29,490 nucleotides of DNA, taken from CAYLNM01 sp964385045 (GTDB taxonomy: Bacteria; Planctomycetota; Phycisphaerae; Phycisphaerales; SM1A02). Numbering within the stretch: position 1 is the first letter of the stretch; the number at the start of each line of letters is the position of its first letter. Positions 7,882 through 15,918 of this stretch are shown here, one piece after another. Under the pieces are notes generated by a model that had not been told where the DNA came from, made no database searches, and worked only from the letters and a program-made list of their open reading frames with translations. A program made the translations under genes and the position numbers. The DNA lies in NCBI GenBank assembly GCA_964385045.1, contig CAYLNM010000036.1, positions 1-29,490 of the forward strand, in the 5' to 3' direction.

Positions 7882-8931
7882 TCAGCCCTTCAGCGACGCC
7901 ATGTCGATCACGAAGCGGTACTTCACGTCGCCCTTCAGCATCCGCTCGTAGGCCTCGTTGATCTGGTCCATGCGGATGAGCTCGACGTCGCAGGCGATGC
8001 CGTGCTCGCCGCAGAACTCGAGCATCTCCTGCGTCTCCGGGATCCCGCCGATGAGCGAGCCGGAGAGGTGCTTGCGCGGGAACAGCAGGCTGAAGGCCGA
8101 GACCTGCAGCGGGTTCGGCGGGGCACCGACGAGCACCAGCGAGCCGTCGAGCCGCAGCAGCGACATGTAGGCGTCGATCGGGTGGTCGGCGGAGACGGTG
8201 TCGAGGATCAGGTCGAAGGTGCCGGCCCGCGCGGCCATCGCGTCCTCGTCGGTCGAGATCACGACCTCGTCCGCCCCGAGCCGCTTCGCGTCCTCGACCT
8301 TGCCCGGCGACGTGGTGAAGAGCACGGTGCGGGCCCCGAAAGCGTGGGCGAACTTCACGCCCATGTGGCCGAGGCCGCCGAGGCCGACCACGCCCACCGT
8401 CATCCCGGGGCCGGCCTTCCAGCGCCGCAGCGGCGAGTAGGTCGTGATGCCGGCGCAGAGCAGCGGGGCGGCGGCGGCGGGGTCGAGGCTCGCCGGCACC
8501 TTCAGCGTGAACGACTCGTCGACCACGATGTCGGTCGAGTATCCGCCGTAGGTCACGCCCCCCGAGATCGGATCCTCGGAGTTGTACGTCATGACCGGGC
8601 CGGTGCCGGTGCAGAACTGCTCGTGGCCGCCGCGACACGAGTCGCAGCTGCGGCAGGAGCCGACGAGGCAGCCGACCGCGGCGAGGTCACCCACCGCGAA
8701 GCGGGTGACCTCGTCGCCCACCGCGGTCACGCGGCCGAGGATCTCGTGGCCGGGCACCACGGGGTAGACGGTGCCGCCCCACTCGTCGCGGGCGATGTGC
8801 AGGTCCGAGTGGCAGACGCCGCAGTAGAGGATCTCGATCGCCACGTCGCTGGGCCGCGGCGCGCGGCGCTCGAGCGAGAAGGGGCCGAGCGGGGCGTCGG
8901 CGGCGGGGGCGGCGTAGGCCTGGGTGGGCAT
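7882..8931 (-). CDS. zinc-dependent NAD(P) alcohol dehydrogenase (YahK/AdhC-like)
   Basis: A 349-residue medium-chain dehydrogenase. Catalytic zinc ligands are C40 in CGVCHSDLH and H62-E63 in PGHE; the structural zinc cysteines are C93, C96, C99 and C107. The nucleotide-binding loop is GLGGLGHMGVKFAHAFGA. The sequence style (CGVCHSDLHIARDEWG, GGYSTDIVVDESF) places it with the cinnamyl-alcohol/YahK group of broad-range aldehyde reductases, generally NADPH-dependent. It reduces aldehydes to alcohols in the cytosol. The start is an ATG at 8931 with only a weak ribosome site. It is divergent from the lipoprotein gene at 9101 and heads a run of three minus-strand genes. Confidence 0.92.
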   Translation of the reverse strand: MPTQAYAAPAADAPLGPFSLERRAPRPSDVAIEILYCGVCHSDLHIARDEWGGTVYPVVPGHEILGRVTAVGDEVTRFAVGDLAAVGCLVGSCRSCDSCRGGHEQFCTGTGPVMTYNSEDPISGGVTYGGYSTDIVVDESFTLKVPASLDPAAAAPLLCAGITTYSPLRRWKAGPGMTVGVVGLGGLGHMGVKFAHAFGARTVLFTTSPGKVEDAKRLGADEVVISTDEDAMAARAGTFDLILDTVSADHPIDAYMSLLRLDGSLVLVGAPPNPLQVSAFSLLFPRKHLSGSLIGGIPETQEMLEFCGEHGIACDVELIRMDQINEAYERMLKGDVKYRFVIDMASLKG

Positions 8932-9062
8932 GCGGGGGCGTCCGGGCGGGGGAGGGGGTGGCGACGGCGTCGGGGTGCGTCGCGGGGCGGATGCTAGTCC
9001 GAGCGCGACCGGGTCGAACGGCGACGCGAGGGAGCGCGGCGGCCGTGCACCGGCCGTGCTCG

Positions 9063-9091
9063 TTGACGTTCCCGCGTCGCCGGATGAGAAT
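9063..9091 (+). promoter_or_regulatory. sigma-70-like promoter directly ahead of the lipoprotein gene
   Basis: TTGACG at 9063-9068 (5 of 6 to the -35 consensus), a 17-base spacer, then GAGAAT at 9086-9091 (4 of 6 to the -10 consensus). The lipoprotein ATG is at 9101, so transcription would begin about 0-3 bases before the start codon. There is no good ribosome site, which fits a leaderless or near-leaderless message. Confidence 0.55.
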
Positions 9092-9100
9092 GCGTTCGCA

Positions 9101-10141
9101 ATGGCACGAAGCGACCTCCGATCGACCGGTCGACGCCCGCTCGGGGGCCCGCGCGGACGCCGCCTTGGTCTGCTCCTGTCGGCGGCGCTGGTGCTCGCGG
9201 GGTGCGCGACCGTGGGGGCGCCCGCGCCGTCGGTGGGCATGGAGGCGTCGCGGGCCGGGCTCGCGACCGTGGCCGCGGAGGGAGCACCGAGCTTCGCCGA
9301 GCTGCTGCGGGAGGCGACCGACCACGAGGCGCTGTTCACGCTCGCCGGCGGGCTCAAGCCGATGAGCACCGGCATCTGGTCGCACCGCTTCGACGTCGCC
9401 GCGCCGGACCTCGACGTGGTGCGCACCGTCCGGGCCCGGCTCGCCCCGCTGCGCACGGACCGCTGGTACGCCGACGTGCAGGTCTTCGCGACCGCGTGGG
9501 ACGGTCAGCGCAGCGTCGCCGCCTACGTGGTGCACCGGGAGGCGCTCGCCCGCACGCTCGAGCGGCACGCGTGGTTCTGGGCGCCCTACGGCGTCACGCC
9601 CGGCACGCACCCGGCGGAGGTGCTGGCGGTGGCCGACCGCATGCCGCGGGGCGATCGGTGGCGGGCGTACGGCCACCTGTTCGGCTACCCGGACGAGGCG
9701 GTCGAGTTCTTCGTGGCCGCCGGGCTCGCGGCGGACGCGGCGGACGCGGCGGATGCAGCCGTCGACGACGAGGACGACGCGGGCGGCGAGAGGACGGGCG
9801 AGGGGGCCGAGCGGCGGGTGGGCCCCGGGCTCGACCGGCAGTTCGTGCACGTGCCGACGTGGGCCGAGCCGGAGGGCCGCTTCACCTACGCGGTGCCGCT
9901 GGACCACGAGCCGACCCGCGCGGACCGGGCGCTCGCCCGCGCGGCGGCTCGGATCCGAGCGGCCTACGCCCCGAGACGCGGGGACGTGATCGACGGCCGC
10001 CGGCCGCTCGCTGCGCTCCGCCGTCTGGACGACCGCTTCCGCTCGCTCGCGGCGCCGGTGGTCGCGGCGTACGAGCGGGACGCGGGCGGGCGGCCCGTCG
10101 GGCCCGCCGCCGCGCCGGCGCCCCCGACCGCGCCGCCCTGA
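9101..10141 (+). CDS. lipoprotein of unknown function
   Basis: A 346-residue protein with a basic N-terminus, a hydrophobic stretch and a lipobox LVLAGC, the lipidated cysteine being C35. The mature part has a recognisable block, HEALFTLAGGLKPMSTGIW, followed by segments rich in aromatic residues (HAWFWAPYGVTPGTHPAEVL, YGHLFGYPDEAVEFFVAAGL). I do not recognise a named family. An Ala-Asp repeat (AADAADAADAA) leads into an acidic run (DDEDD) at about residues 210-230; this low-complexity insert probably makes a flexible loop. The ATG at 9101 is chosen because it is followed by the signal sequence and immediately preceded by a promoter. It converges with the ASPIC/UnbV gene 51 bases away. Confidence 0.8.
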   Translation: MARSDLRSTGRRPLGGPRGRRLGLLLSAALVLAGCATVGAPAPSVGMEASRAGLATVAAEGAPSFAELLREATDHEALFTLAGGLKPMSTGIWSHRFDVAAPDLDVVRTVRARLAPLRTDRWYADVQVFATAWDGQRSVAAYVVHREALARTLERHAWFWAPYGVTPGTHPAEVLAVADRMPRGDRWRAYGHLFGYPDEAVEFFVAAGLAADAADAADAAVDDEDDAGGERTGEGAERRVGPGLDRQFVHVPTWAEPEGRFTYAVPLDHEPTRADRALARAAARIRAAYAPRRGDVIDGRRPLAALRRLDDRFRSLAAPVVAAYERDAGGRPVGPAAAPAPPTAPP

Positions 10142-10192
10142 GCGCCGGGGGGCGACGCGCGGAGGCGGGGCGACCACCGACGTCGAGCGGCG

Positions 10193-12130
10193 TCAGTCGA
10201 CTCCGTCGTCCGTCGCCGCCACCGGCGAGATGCCCGGCCGGGCCCCCGCGGGCAGCTCGACGAAGACGGGCTGCCGGTCCGACCCCGCGGGCCAGCGGAC
10301 CTCGACGAGGGCGGTGGCGGCGCGTCCGATGCCCACGTGGACTCGCAGCGCGTGCTGCGTGCCGGCGTGGCCGCCGATCGGCAGGTGCGAGCGGACCTGG
10401 GTGGTCGGCGGCGTGGACGGATCGCCGTCCACGTCGGCGGTGACGCGGACGATCGCGCCGAAGCCGTGCGGCGGCACCCGCTCGCCGTCGCCGTCGAGAC
10501 GGATCACCACGGACCCGCGGCCCACGGTCGCCTGGTTGAGCAGGAGGCGGACCCGCGGCTCGGGGCGGGCGTCCGGGTCGTCGTCGTCCCCCGCGGCGAT
10601 CGAGCCGTTGGCGCGGCCCGCGGCCCGACGCTGCTCGGGGGTGAGCCGGTTGAACGACTGGCCGACCAGCAGGTCGAGGTCGCCGTCGCCGTCGACGTCC
10701 CCGAGCGACGGCTGTCCGGCCCCGACGTGGTCGATCCCGAGGGCGGCGGTGCGGTCGGCGAAGGTGCCGTCGGGCTGCTGCAGGAACACCCGCAGCCGCT
10801 CCTCGAAGGGCGGCGGGTCGGGGTAGTCGCTCGAGCAGAGCACGAGATCGAGCCGGCCGTCGTGATCGAGGTCGGCGAGGGCGGCGAAGATGTCGCCCTG
10901 GTTCCACCGGCGGAGGTCGCCCTCGGTCTCGTCGGCGGGGATGCGGTCGACCGACAGCCGGGGCGGCGAGTCGAACGCCAGCGTCCCACTCTCGGCGAAC
11001 CGGTTGATCAGGAAGCGCGAGCGATCCGACGAGTCGCCGGCCCACGCGTGCGTGATCTCGGCGAGGAAGAGGTCCAGGTCGCCGTCGCCGTCGACGTCGC
11101 CGAAGGCCGCGTCGAAGGTGTTGCCGTTGGACCGGAAGGGCCGCTCGTCGGGGCGGTCGAAGCGAGCATCGGTGCGGGCCCGCTCCTCGAGCCAGTCCGG
11201 GTGCCGGCCGTGGCGGACCCCGTCGCCGTCGAGGCCGCGGAAGGTCGCGGGGTCGACCGTCCAGCGATCCGGGGTCCCGCCCGCCCGGCTCCACAGCCGG
11301 TTCCACCGCCGGCCGTAGGCCAGCTCGAGCAGGGCCAGCCCGGGGCCGACGGCGGCGCCGGGCCGCAGCAGCCGCGGGTCGAGCATCATCGAGCCGTAGG
11401 TCGGGCGGCCGCCGCCGTCGTCGGCCTCGGCGTCGTGGACCAGCTCGGCCCGCACGAACGCCAGCTCGTCCGGCCGGTCCGGGTCGCGGAGCAGCAGCTC
11501 GTCCTCGAAGCCGGCGAGGCTGCGGCCGTAGGCGACGTACCAGTGGCCGAGCAGCAGGTCGAGGCGGCCGTCGGCGTCGGCGTCGCCGATCGCGACCGCG
11601 CAGGTGGTGGCGGGGGTGGCGGCGTCGATCGGGATCGCGGGGCCGAAGGTGCCGTCGCCGCGTCCGCGGTGGATCGCGGTGCGCTCGGGTCGGGCGTCCG
11701 CCGCGTCGGCGTCCTCGACGTATCGCGTCACCAGGGCGTCGACGTGCCCGTCGCCCTCGAGGTCGGCGAGGACGATCAGGTCGCCGCGGGCGAGCGGCGG
11801 CAGGCCGGGATCGGCGACCGGCTCGAAGGGATGCGGGTGCCGGTTGAGCAGGACGGCGGGCACGTCGCCCGTCCGGCCGGGGACCACCACGTCGGGCCGG
11901 CCGTCGCCGTCCACGTCGGCGAGCTTGGCCCGTCCGCCCACGAGCCCGCCGAGCCCGAGGGCGTCCGTCGCGTCGACGAAGCGGGCTCCGGCGACGGGAT
12001 CGTCGGCTGCGCGCGGCGCGGCCCCGTCCCGCGTCTCCGGGGAGCCGGAGGCGGGAGCGGGGCCGAGCGCGAGGAGGAGGACGAGCGGGACGGTGGCCGG
12101 GGTCGGGATCGGGCGGAGTCGCGTGCGCAT
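10193..12130 (-). CDS. secreted FG-GAP/VCBS repeat protein with ASPIC/UnbV C-terminal domain
   Basis: A 645-residue exported protein (CRTAC1-like). A signal peptide (TVPLVLLLALGPAPASG) is followed by a seven-bladed-type integrin propeller with at least six calcium-binding blades, recognised as ADVDGDGRPD, ADLEGDGHVD, GDADADGRLD, GDVDGDGDLD, ADLDHDGRLD and GDVDGDGDLD. The C-terminus, with GFGAIVRVTADVDG, HLPIGGHAGTQHALRVHVGI and VEVRWPAGS, is an ASPIC/UnbV domain. Such proteins are abundant in planctomycetes and act outside the cytoplasm, probably in binding or adhesion; no enzymatic role is established. It is the last of five minus-strand genes. A tandem repeat lies just upstream of its start. 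Confidence 0.92.
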   Translation of the reverse strand: MRTRLRPIPTPATVPLVLLLALGPAPASGSPETRDGAAPRAADDPVAGARFVDATDALGLGGLVGGRAKLADVDGDGRPDVVVPGRTGDVPAVLLNRHPHPFEPVADPGLPPLARGDLIVLADLEGDGHVDALVTRYVEDADAADARPERTAIHRGRGDGTFGPAIPIDAATPATTCAVAIGDADADGRLDLLLGHWYVAYGRSLAGFEDELLLRDPDRPDELAFVRAELVHDAEADDGGGRPTYGSMMLDPRLLRPGAAVGPGLALLELAYGRRWNRLWSRAGGTPDRWTVDPATFRGLDGDGVRHGRHPDWLEERARTDARFDRPDERPFRSNGNTFDAAFGDVDGDGDLDLFLAEITHAWAGDSSDRSRFLINRFAESGTLAFDSPPRLSVDRIPADETEGDLRRWNQGDIFAALADLDHDGRLDLVLCSSDYPDPPPFEERLRVFLQQPDGTFADRTAALGIDHVGAGQPSLGDVDGDGDLDLLVGQSFNRLTPEQRRAAGRANGSIAAGDDDDPDARPEPRVRLLLNQATVGRGSVVIRLDGDGERVPPHGFGAIVRVTADVDGDPSTPPTTQVRSHLPIGGHAGTQHALRVHVGIGRAATALVEVRWPAGSDRQPVFVELPAGARPGISPVAATDDGVD

Positions 12131-12150
12131 GCCGCGACCGTAGCACGGGC

Positions 12151-12177
12151 GTTCCGGGAGTTCCGGGCGTTCCGGGC
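12151..12177. repeat. three tandem copies of a 9-base repeat, GTTCCGGG(A/C)
   Basis: GTTCCGGGA (12151-12159) is followed directly by GTTCCGGGC (12160-12168) and GTTCCGGGC (12169-12177), then by decayed copies (GGACCGGGC). It fills most of the 70-base gap between the CsbD-like gene and the ASPIC/UnbV gene start. It may be a slippage-derived microsatellite or a set of protein-binding sites; nothing further can be said. Confidence 0.75.
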
Positions 12178-12200
12178 GGGACCGGGCGGGCCGGCGACGC

Positions 12201-12398
12201 TCAGCAGCTCGCGCAGAAGCGGTCGACCTGCTTGCGGGCCTCCTCCTTTGAGGTGCCGTACTTCTCCTGGATCTTCCCCTCGAGCTGCTCGGCGTCGCCG
12301 TCGATGCGCTCGAGCTCGTCGTCGGTGAGCTTGCCCCACTGCTCCCTGGCCTTGCCCTTGACCTGCTTCCACGTGCCCTTCAGCTCGTGCTTGTCCAT
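12201..12398 (-). CDS. CsbD-like stress-response protein
   Basis: A 65-residue, highly charged helical protein with the CsbD pattern: start MDKHELKGTWKQVKGKAREQ, then WGKLTDDELERIDGDAEQL and EGKIQEKYGTSKEEA. This family is small, soluble and induced in general stress in other bacteria; its molecular role is unknown. The C-terminus ends in CASC, two extra cysteines that are not typical of the family. GGAG is 8 bases before the ATG. The neighbours are a DUF2892 protein upstream and the ASPIC/UnbV gene downstream, all on the minus strand. Confidence 0.93.
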   Translation of the reverse strand: MDKHELKGTWKQVKGKAREQWGKLTDDELERIDGDAEQLEGKIQEKYGTSKEEARKQVDRFCASC

Positions 12399-12530
12399 CG
12401 CGTCTGCTCCGACGGGGAAGCCCCTCCCGCGGCCGACGCGGCGGCGGGGGGCTCTCTGGTTCTCGAGGCGATGGTGGAGGATCGCCGCGGGTCGCGAGGG
12501 CGACGTGAGCGGGCGATGAAAAGCGGCTCC

Positions 12531-13013
12531 TCAGGCGCGGTCGCCGCCGTCCGCCCCGGGCCGGGAGGCGCCCGTCGCCGCGGTCGCGTGCGTGGCGACG
12601 TCGGCCTCGGGGCCCCCGGCGAGTCCGCGGAGCATCAGCAGGGCGTGACGCTCGGCCTCGATCTCGCGGGCGGTGCGCACGCCGAGCCGACGCAGGACGG
12701 GCAGCGGCGGACACCAGCCCTGCAGCCCGTGCTGCAGCAGGAAGCCGCTCACCGCCACCGGCAGGGCCAGCCAGCCCCGCCGCCCGCCGATCGCGAGGCC
12801 GAGCCCGAGCAGGCTGAGCGTCGCGGCGTTCGTCTCGAGGACCCGCTCCACGTCCCACTCCCGGTCGAGCGCGCGGAGGCGGGGCTCGATGTCGTCGGGG
12901 TCCCGGGCGAGGCGCTCGATCCGCGCGAGCGTCTCGGACTGGATGCGGTCGTTCACGTGGTCCGCGGTGTGCGCGCGGACGCGCTGGGAGCTGGCGGGAA
13001 GGCCCATGGGCAT
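12531..13013 (-). CDS. DUF2892 (YgaP-like transmembrane) domain protein
   Basis: A 160-residue protein with a charged N-terminal helical region (residues 10-55, with NDRIQSETLARIERLARDP), a DREWDVERVLE segment, and two short membrane helices (NAATLSLLGLGLAIGG; GWLALPVAVSGFLLQHGLQG). These are followed by the hallmark WCPPLPVLRRLGVRT and a cytoplasmic tail. This is the DUF2892 inner-membrane module, found alone or fused to rhodanese in YgaP. Here it stands alone, with an Ala/Gly-rich tail. Two starts are possible: ATG at 13013, or ATG at 13007, which has the better spacing (7 bases) to GGAG. A strong hairpin lies about 100 bases upstream. Confidence 0.87.
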   Translation of the reverse strand: MPMGLPASSQRVRAHTADHVNDRIQSETLARIERLARDPDDIEPRLRALDREWDVERVLETNAATLSLLGLGLAIGGRRGWLALPVAVSGFLLQHGLQGWCPPLPVLRRLGVRTAREIEAERHALLMLRGLAGGPEADVATHATAATGASRPGADGGDRA

Positions 13014-13115
13014 ACTCCGAAGTCTCGGACGTGGACGAGGCGAGCCTCCGGCGGACGGCGTGCGATCGCCGAGGCGCTTCGATGGCCGGGAGCCTCGCGC
13101 ACCGACATGAGGGCG

Positions 13116-13146
13116 GCCTGAAGCCCGGCCCAATCGGGCTTCAGGC
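13116..13146 (-). terminator. 12-bp perfect hairpin downstream of the SMR transporter gene
   Basis: GCCTGAAGCCCG (13116-13127) and CGGGCTTCAGGC (13135-13146) are perfect complements around a 7-base loop. It lies 88 bases past the stop of the SMR gene and about 100 bases before the DUF2892 start. The stem is long and perfect, far beyond chance, but no T-tract follows. It may terminate the SMR message or act as a processing site. Confidence 0.65.
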
Positions 13147-13234
13147 GTCCGGCGCGACCCGGCGGTGGCCGTGCCACGGGCGTGGCGAGGAAGGCCGCCG
13201 GGCGGGCGACCCGCGGCCCGCCCTCGATCGCGGC

Positions 13235-13657
13235 TCAGTCCTCCTCGACCCCGGCGCCGACGGCGAGCCCGGCGTCCCCCGCATCGGCCACGGAGGCCGC
13301 CGCCGCGGGCGGTGGCCCGGGCCCCGGCTCCGTGCCGGGCGTCGCGAGCCGCAGGCCGACCACGCCGAGCACGATGGCCAGGACGCTGGCGAGCTTGAGG
13401 GGAGTGAGCGACTCGCCGAAGAACGCGACCCCGATCGTGACGGTTCCGATCGCGCCGACGCCGACCCAGATCGGATAGGCGGCGCTCACCGGCAGGGCCT
13501 TGAGGGCAAGGCCGAGGAACCACATGCCGGCCGCGACCGCCACGATCGTCAGCGCCGTCCAGCCCGGGTGACGGAAGCCGGCCGAGGCCTTCATCGAGCT
13601 GGCGAAGGTGATCTCGCAGACGGCGGCGAGGGCGAGGTGGATCCAGGGCGTGGGCAT
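13235..13657 (-). CDS. small multidrug resistance (SMR) family transporter, SugE/Gdx-like
   Basis: A 140-residue protein with four membrane helices. The essential membrane glutamate is E15 in helix 1 (WIHLALAAVCEITFASSMK), followed by helix 2 (ALTIVAVAAGMWFLGLALK), the signature ALPVSAAYPIWVGVGAIGT and GESLTPLKLASVLAIVLGVV. These features fit the SMR family, proton-coupled exporters that work as antiparallel dimers. The KASAGFRHPG and LKALPVSAAYPIW segments resemble SugE/Gdx (guanidinium exporters) more than EmrE, but this cannot be settled by eye. After residue 105, the usual end, there is a 35-residue Pro/Ala/Gly tail ending in acidic EED. The ATG at 13655-13657 lacks a strong ribosome site. 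Confidence 0.9.
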   Translation of the reverse strand: MPTPWIHLALAAVCEITFASSMKASAGFRHPGWTALTIVAVAAGMWFLGLALKALPVSAAYPIWVGVGAIGTVTIGVAFFGESLTPLKLASVLAIVLGVVGLRLATPGTEPGPGPPPAAAASVADAGDAGLAVGAGVEED

Positions 13658-13766
13658 GGTCGGGCATCCGGAGCGTGGAGTCGCCCACCGTACCCGCGCG
13701 TCGGCCCGGCGACCCGCGGTCGCGCCGGCCGGGCCCGGGCGACGCCCGACGCGGCGGCCCCGACGG

Positions 13767-14276
13767 TCAGCCTCGGATCCGCCGTCGTCGGGCCCGCCCC
13801 GGACGCGGGACGACGCGACGCCGCTCGCTGCCTCGCCCGGCGGTCGCCGGCCGTCGCCGGTGCGACGGGGCCGCCGCGCCCGCGTCCGGGCGGTGGCCGT
13901 GGCGACCGCCGGCCAGGAGCCGGCCGAGCGCGGTGACGAGGGCGGAGGCCGCGGTCTCGAGCTCCTCGCAGGTCCTCGCCCGAAGCGACGGGCAGTGGCC
14001 GGCGCATCCGTGTCGCAGGAGCAGCTCGGCGTCGAGGGCGGACTCGACGAATCGCTCGCAGCGGCGACAGGCCTCGGCCGCGAGCGGAGCGAGCCGGCCG
14101 ACGCGGAATCGGGGGGACGTCTCCAGCCAGGGCCGCGGGTCGGAGGCGTGTCGCCACGAGACCGCGTCGGGCGGCACCGTGACGAGCGACGCGGCGACGG
14201 CCTCGCGGAGGCGCTCGGCGTACCGCGGGGCGCAGGTGATGGCCAGGCGCAGCCGGCTCTCGGTGATCGCGTCCAT
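13767..14276 (-). CDS. hypothetical protein with paired cysteines
   Basis: A 169-residue frame starting at ATG 14276 with GAGGA about 8 bases upstream. Codons through about residue 130 end almost always in G or C, as in the neighbouring real genes. The product is helical, with five or more cysteines: ITCAPRYAERL, EACRRCERFVE, LLRHGCAGHCPSL and RTCEELE. CRRC and CAGHC could hold a metal or redox pair. The last 40 residues are Arg/Ala-rich and less convincing, so the true end may differ through a sequence error. No family recognised. It is 109 bases upstream of the SMR gene on the same strand. Confidence 0.5.
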   Translation of the reverse strand: MDAITESRLRLAITCAPRYAERLREAVAASLVTVPPDAVSWRHASDPRPWLETSPRFRVGRLAPLAAEACRRCERFVESALDAELLLRHGCAGHCPSLRARTCEELETAASALVTALGRLLAGGRHGHRPDAGAAAPSHRRRPATAGRGSERRRVVPRPGRARRRRIRG

Positions 14277-14822
14277 GCGACGGTCCTCGATGTCCGTCCG
14301 GATCGCGCGGACGGCCTCCCGGGGGGCGGGGGCCGTCGCGTGGGTGCATGCCGGAGGGTCGCGACGCGGGGAGGGCGCGTCGATCGCCGCCGGACCCTTT
14401 CCATGACGGGCATGGATCGCGAGGGCCGACACGAGCTCGACGGCAGGTCTTCCGGCTCGGGGCTCCGCGAGGCAGGCCTTCCCGACGCTTCCGCGTCAGT
14501 GGCCCCGGGACGGTCTCCCGGCGTGCCTCGCGTCCTCGCCCCTCACGGCGGCGCGTCCGCGGTGGCTTCGAACCACACTTCCCTCTTCGCCGCGCCCGTG
14601 GGCGTGGCACCGTCGCGGAGCACCGTACTGCCGGGTCGTGGGAGCGGCAACCGGCGGAGACTCGGCACGGCACGGAGTCGAGGCGGACCACCGCGCGGCG
14701 TGCGTGTTCCCCCGGCTCGACCCGCGCCGGGCGGTCGGTATCCTCCACGGGCGAGGCGACGCTTCGACTCGAAGCATCCGGCCCCTCGTCCCCACGCCGG
14801 CCTCCATCTCGGAACCCGCGCC
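14277..14822. other. 546-base stretch without a convincing gene
   Basis: This lies between the start of the minus-strand hypothetical gene and the start of the D-lactate dehydrogenase gene, so it should hold two divergent promoters. Open frames exist on both strands but none has a plausible protein composition. The bases are slightly less G+C-rich than the flanks around 14560-14640. I see no clear promoter, riboswitch or repeat. Confidence 0.5.
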
Positions 14823-15854
14823 ATGCGCACCGCCGTCTTCTCCGCCCGTCCGTACGATCGCCGCTCGCTCGAGGCGGCCAATCGGGACGCCGGCTCGCCG
14901 CACGAGCTCGACTTCCTCGACGATCCCGAGGGCGGCGGGGCGGGACCGCGGCTCACCCCGCGCTCGGCCGCCCTCGCCGCCGATCACGAGGCGGTGTGCG
15001 CGTTCACCAACGACGAGCTCGGCCGCGAGACGCTCGAGGCCCTCGTCGAGCAGGGCTGCCGCAACGTCGCCCTGCGGTGCGCCGGCTTCAACTCCCTCGA
15101 CCTCGACGCCGCCCGGGAGCTGGGCGTGCGGGTGGGCCGGGTGCCCGCCTACTCGCCGCACGCGGTGGCCGAGCACACCGTCGGCCTGCTGCTGGCGGTC
15201 AACCGCCGCATCCACCGGGCCCACCAGCGGGTCCGCGAGCAGAACTTCGCCCTCGACGGCCTGCTCGGGCGCGACCTGCACGAGAAGACGGTCACCGTCG
15301 TGGGCACGGGGGCGATCGGCTCGGTGCTCGCCCGCATCATGCTCGGCTTCGGCTGCCGGGTGCTCGCGGTCGACCCGGTCGAGAAGGACGAGCTCAAGGA
15401 GGCGGGGGTCGTCTACCGGTCGCTGGAGGAGGCCCTGCCCGAGACGTTCGCGCTCTGCCTCAACTGCCCGCTCACGCCCGAGACGCACCACCTGATCGAC
15501 GCCGAGGCCCTCGCCCGGATGCCGGAGGGCGCCTTCCTCGTCAACACCGCCCGCGGGGCGGTGATCGACACCAGGGCCCTGATCGGGGCGCTCAAGGAGG
15601 GCCGGCTCGGCGGCGTCGCCCTCGACGTCTACGAGGAGGAGGAGGACCTCTTCTTCGAGGACCGGTCGGCGACGATCATCACCGACGACGTCTTCGCCCG
15701 GCTGATGACGTTCCCGAACGTGCTGATCACGTCGCACCAGGCGTTCTTCACCCGCGAGGCGCTGGGGGCGATCGCCGCGACCACGATCGAGAACCTCACG
15801 TCGATGGAGCGCGACGGCACGGTGCCCGAGGCCAACGCGATCCCGGGGCTGTGA
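14823..15854 (+). CDS. ldhA: D-lactate dehydrogenase (2-hydroxyacid dehydrogenase)
   Basis: A 343-residue NAD-dependent D-2-hydroxyacid dehydrogenase of the LdhA type. It has RCAGFNSLDLDAARELGVRV at 85-104, PAYSPHAVAEHTVGLLLAVN at 108-127 and the Rossmann loop GTGAIG at 161-166, with D184 selecting NAD. The catalytic triad is R244 (NTARG), E273 (LDVYEEE) and H305 (TSHQAFFT), with the family spacing of 32 residues between E and H. The motif SHQAFFTREAL is typical of fermentative D-LDH, which reduces pyruvate to D-lactate in the cytosol. The lactate permease gene follows 64 bases downstream on the same strand, which supports lactate as the product or substrate. Confidence 0.94.
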   Translation: MRTAVFSARPYDRRSLEAANRDAGSPHELDFLDDPEGGGAGPRLTPRSAALAADHEAVCAFTNDELGRETLEALVEQGCRNVALRCAGFNSLDLDAARELGVRVGRVPAYSPHAVAEHTVGLLLAVNRRIHRAHQRVREQNFALDGLLGRDLHEKTVTVVGTGAIGSVLARIMLGFGCRVLAVDPVEKDELKEAGVVYRSLEEALPETFALCLNCPLTPETHHLIDAEALARMPEGAFLVNTARGAVIDTRALIGALKEGRLGGVALDVYEEEEDLFFEDRSATIITDDVFARLMTFPNVLITSHQAFFTREALGAIAATTIENLTSMERDGTVPEANAIPGL

Positions 15855-15918
15855 TCGGCACGATCGACGGCCCGCCGGTGCCCGCGGCCGCGGCGCCCCC
15901 ACCGCGCGCGGCCCGGCG

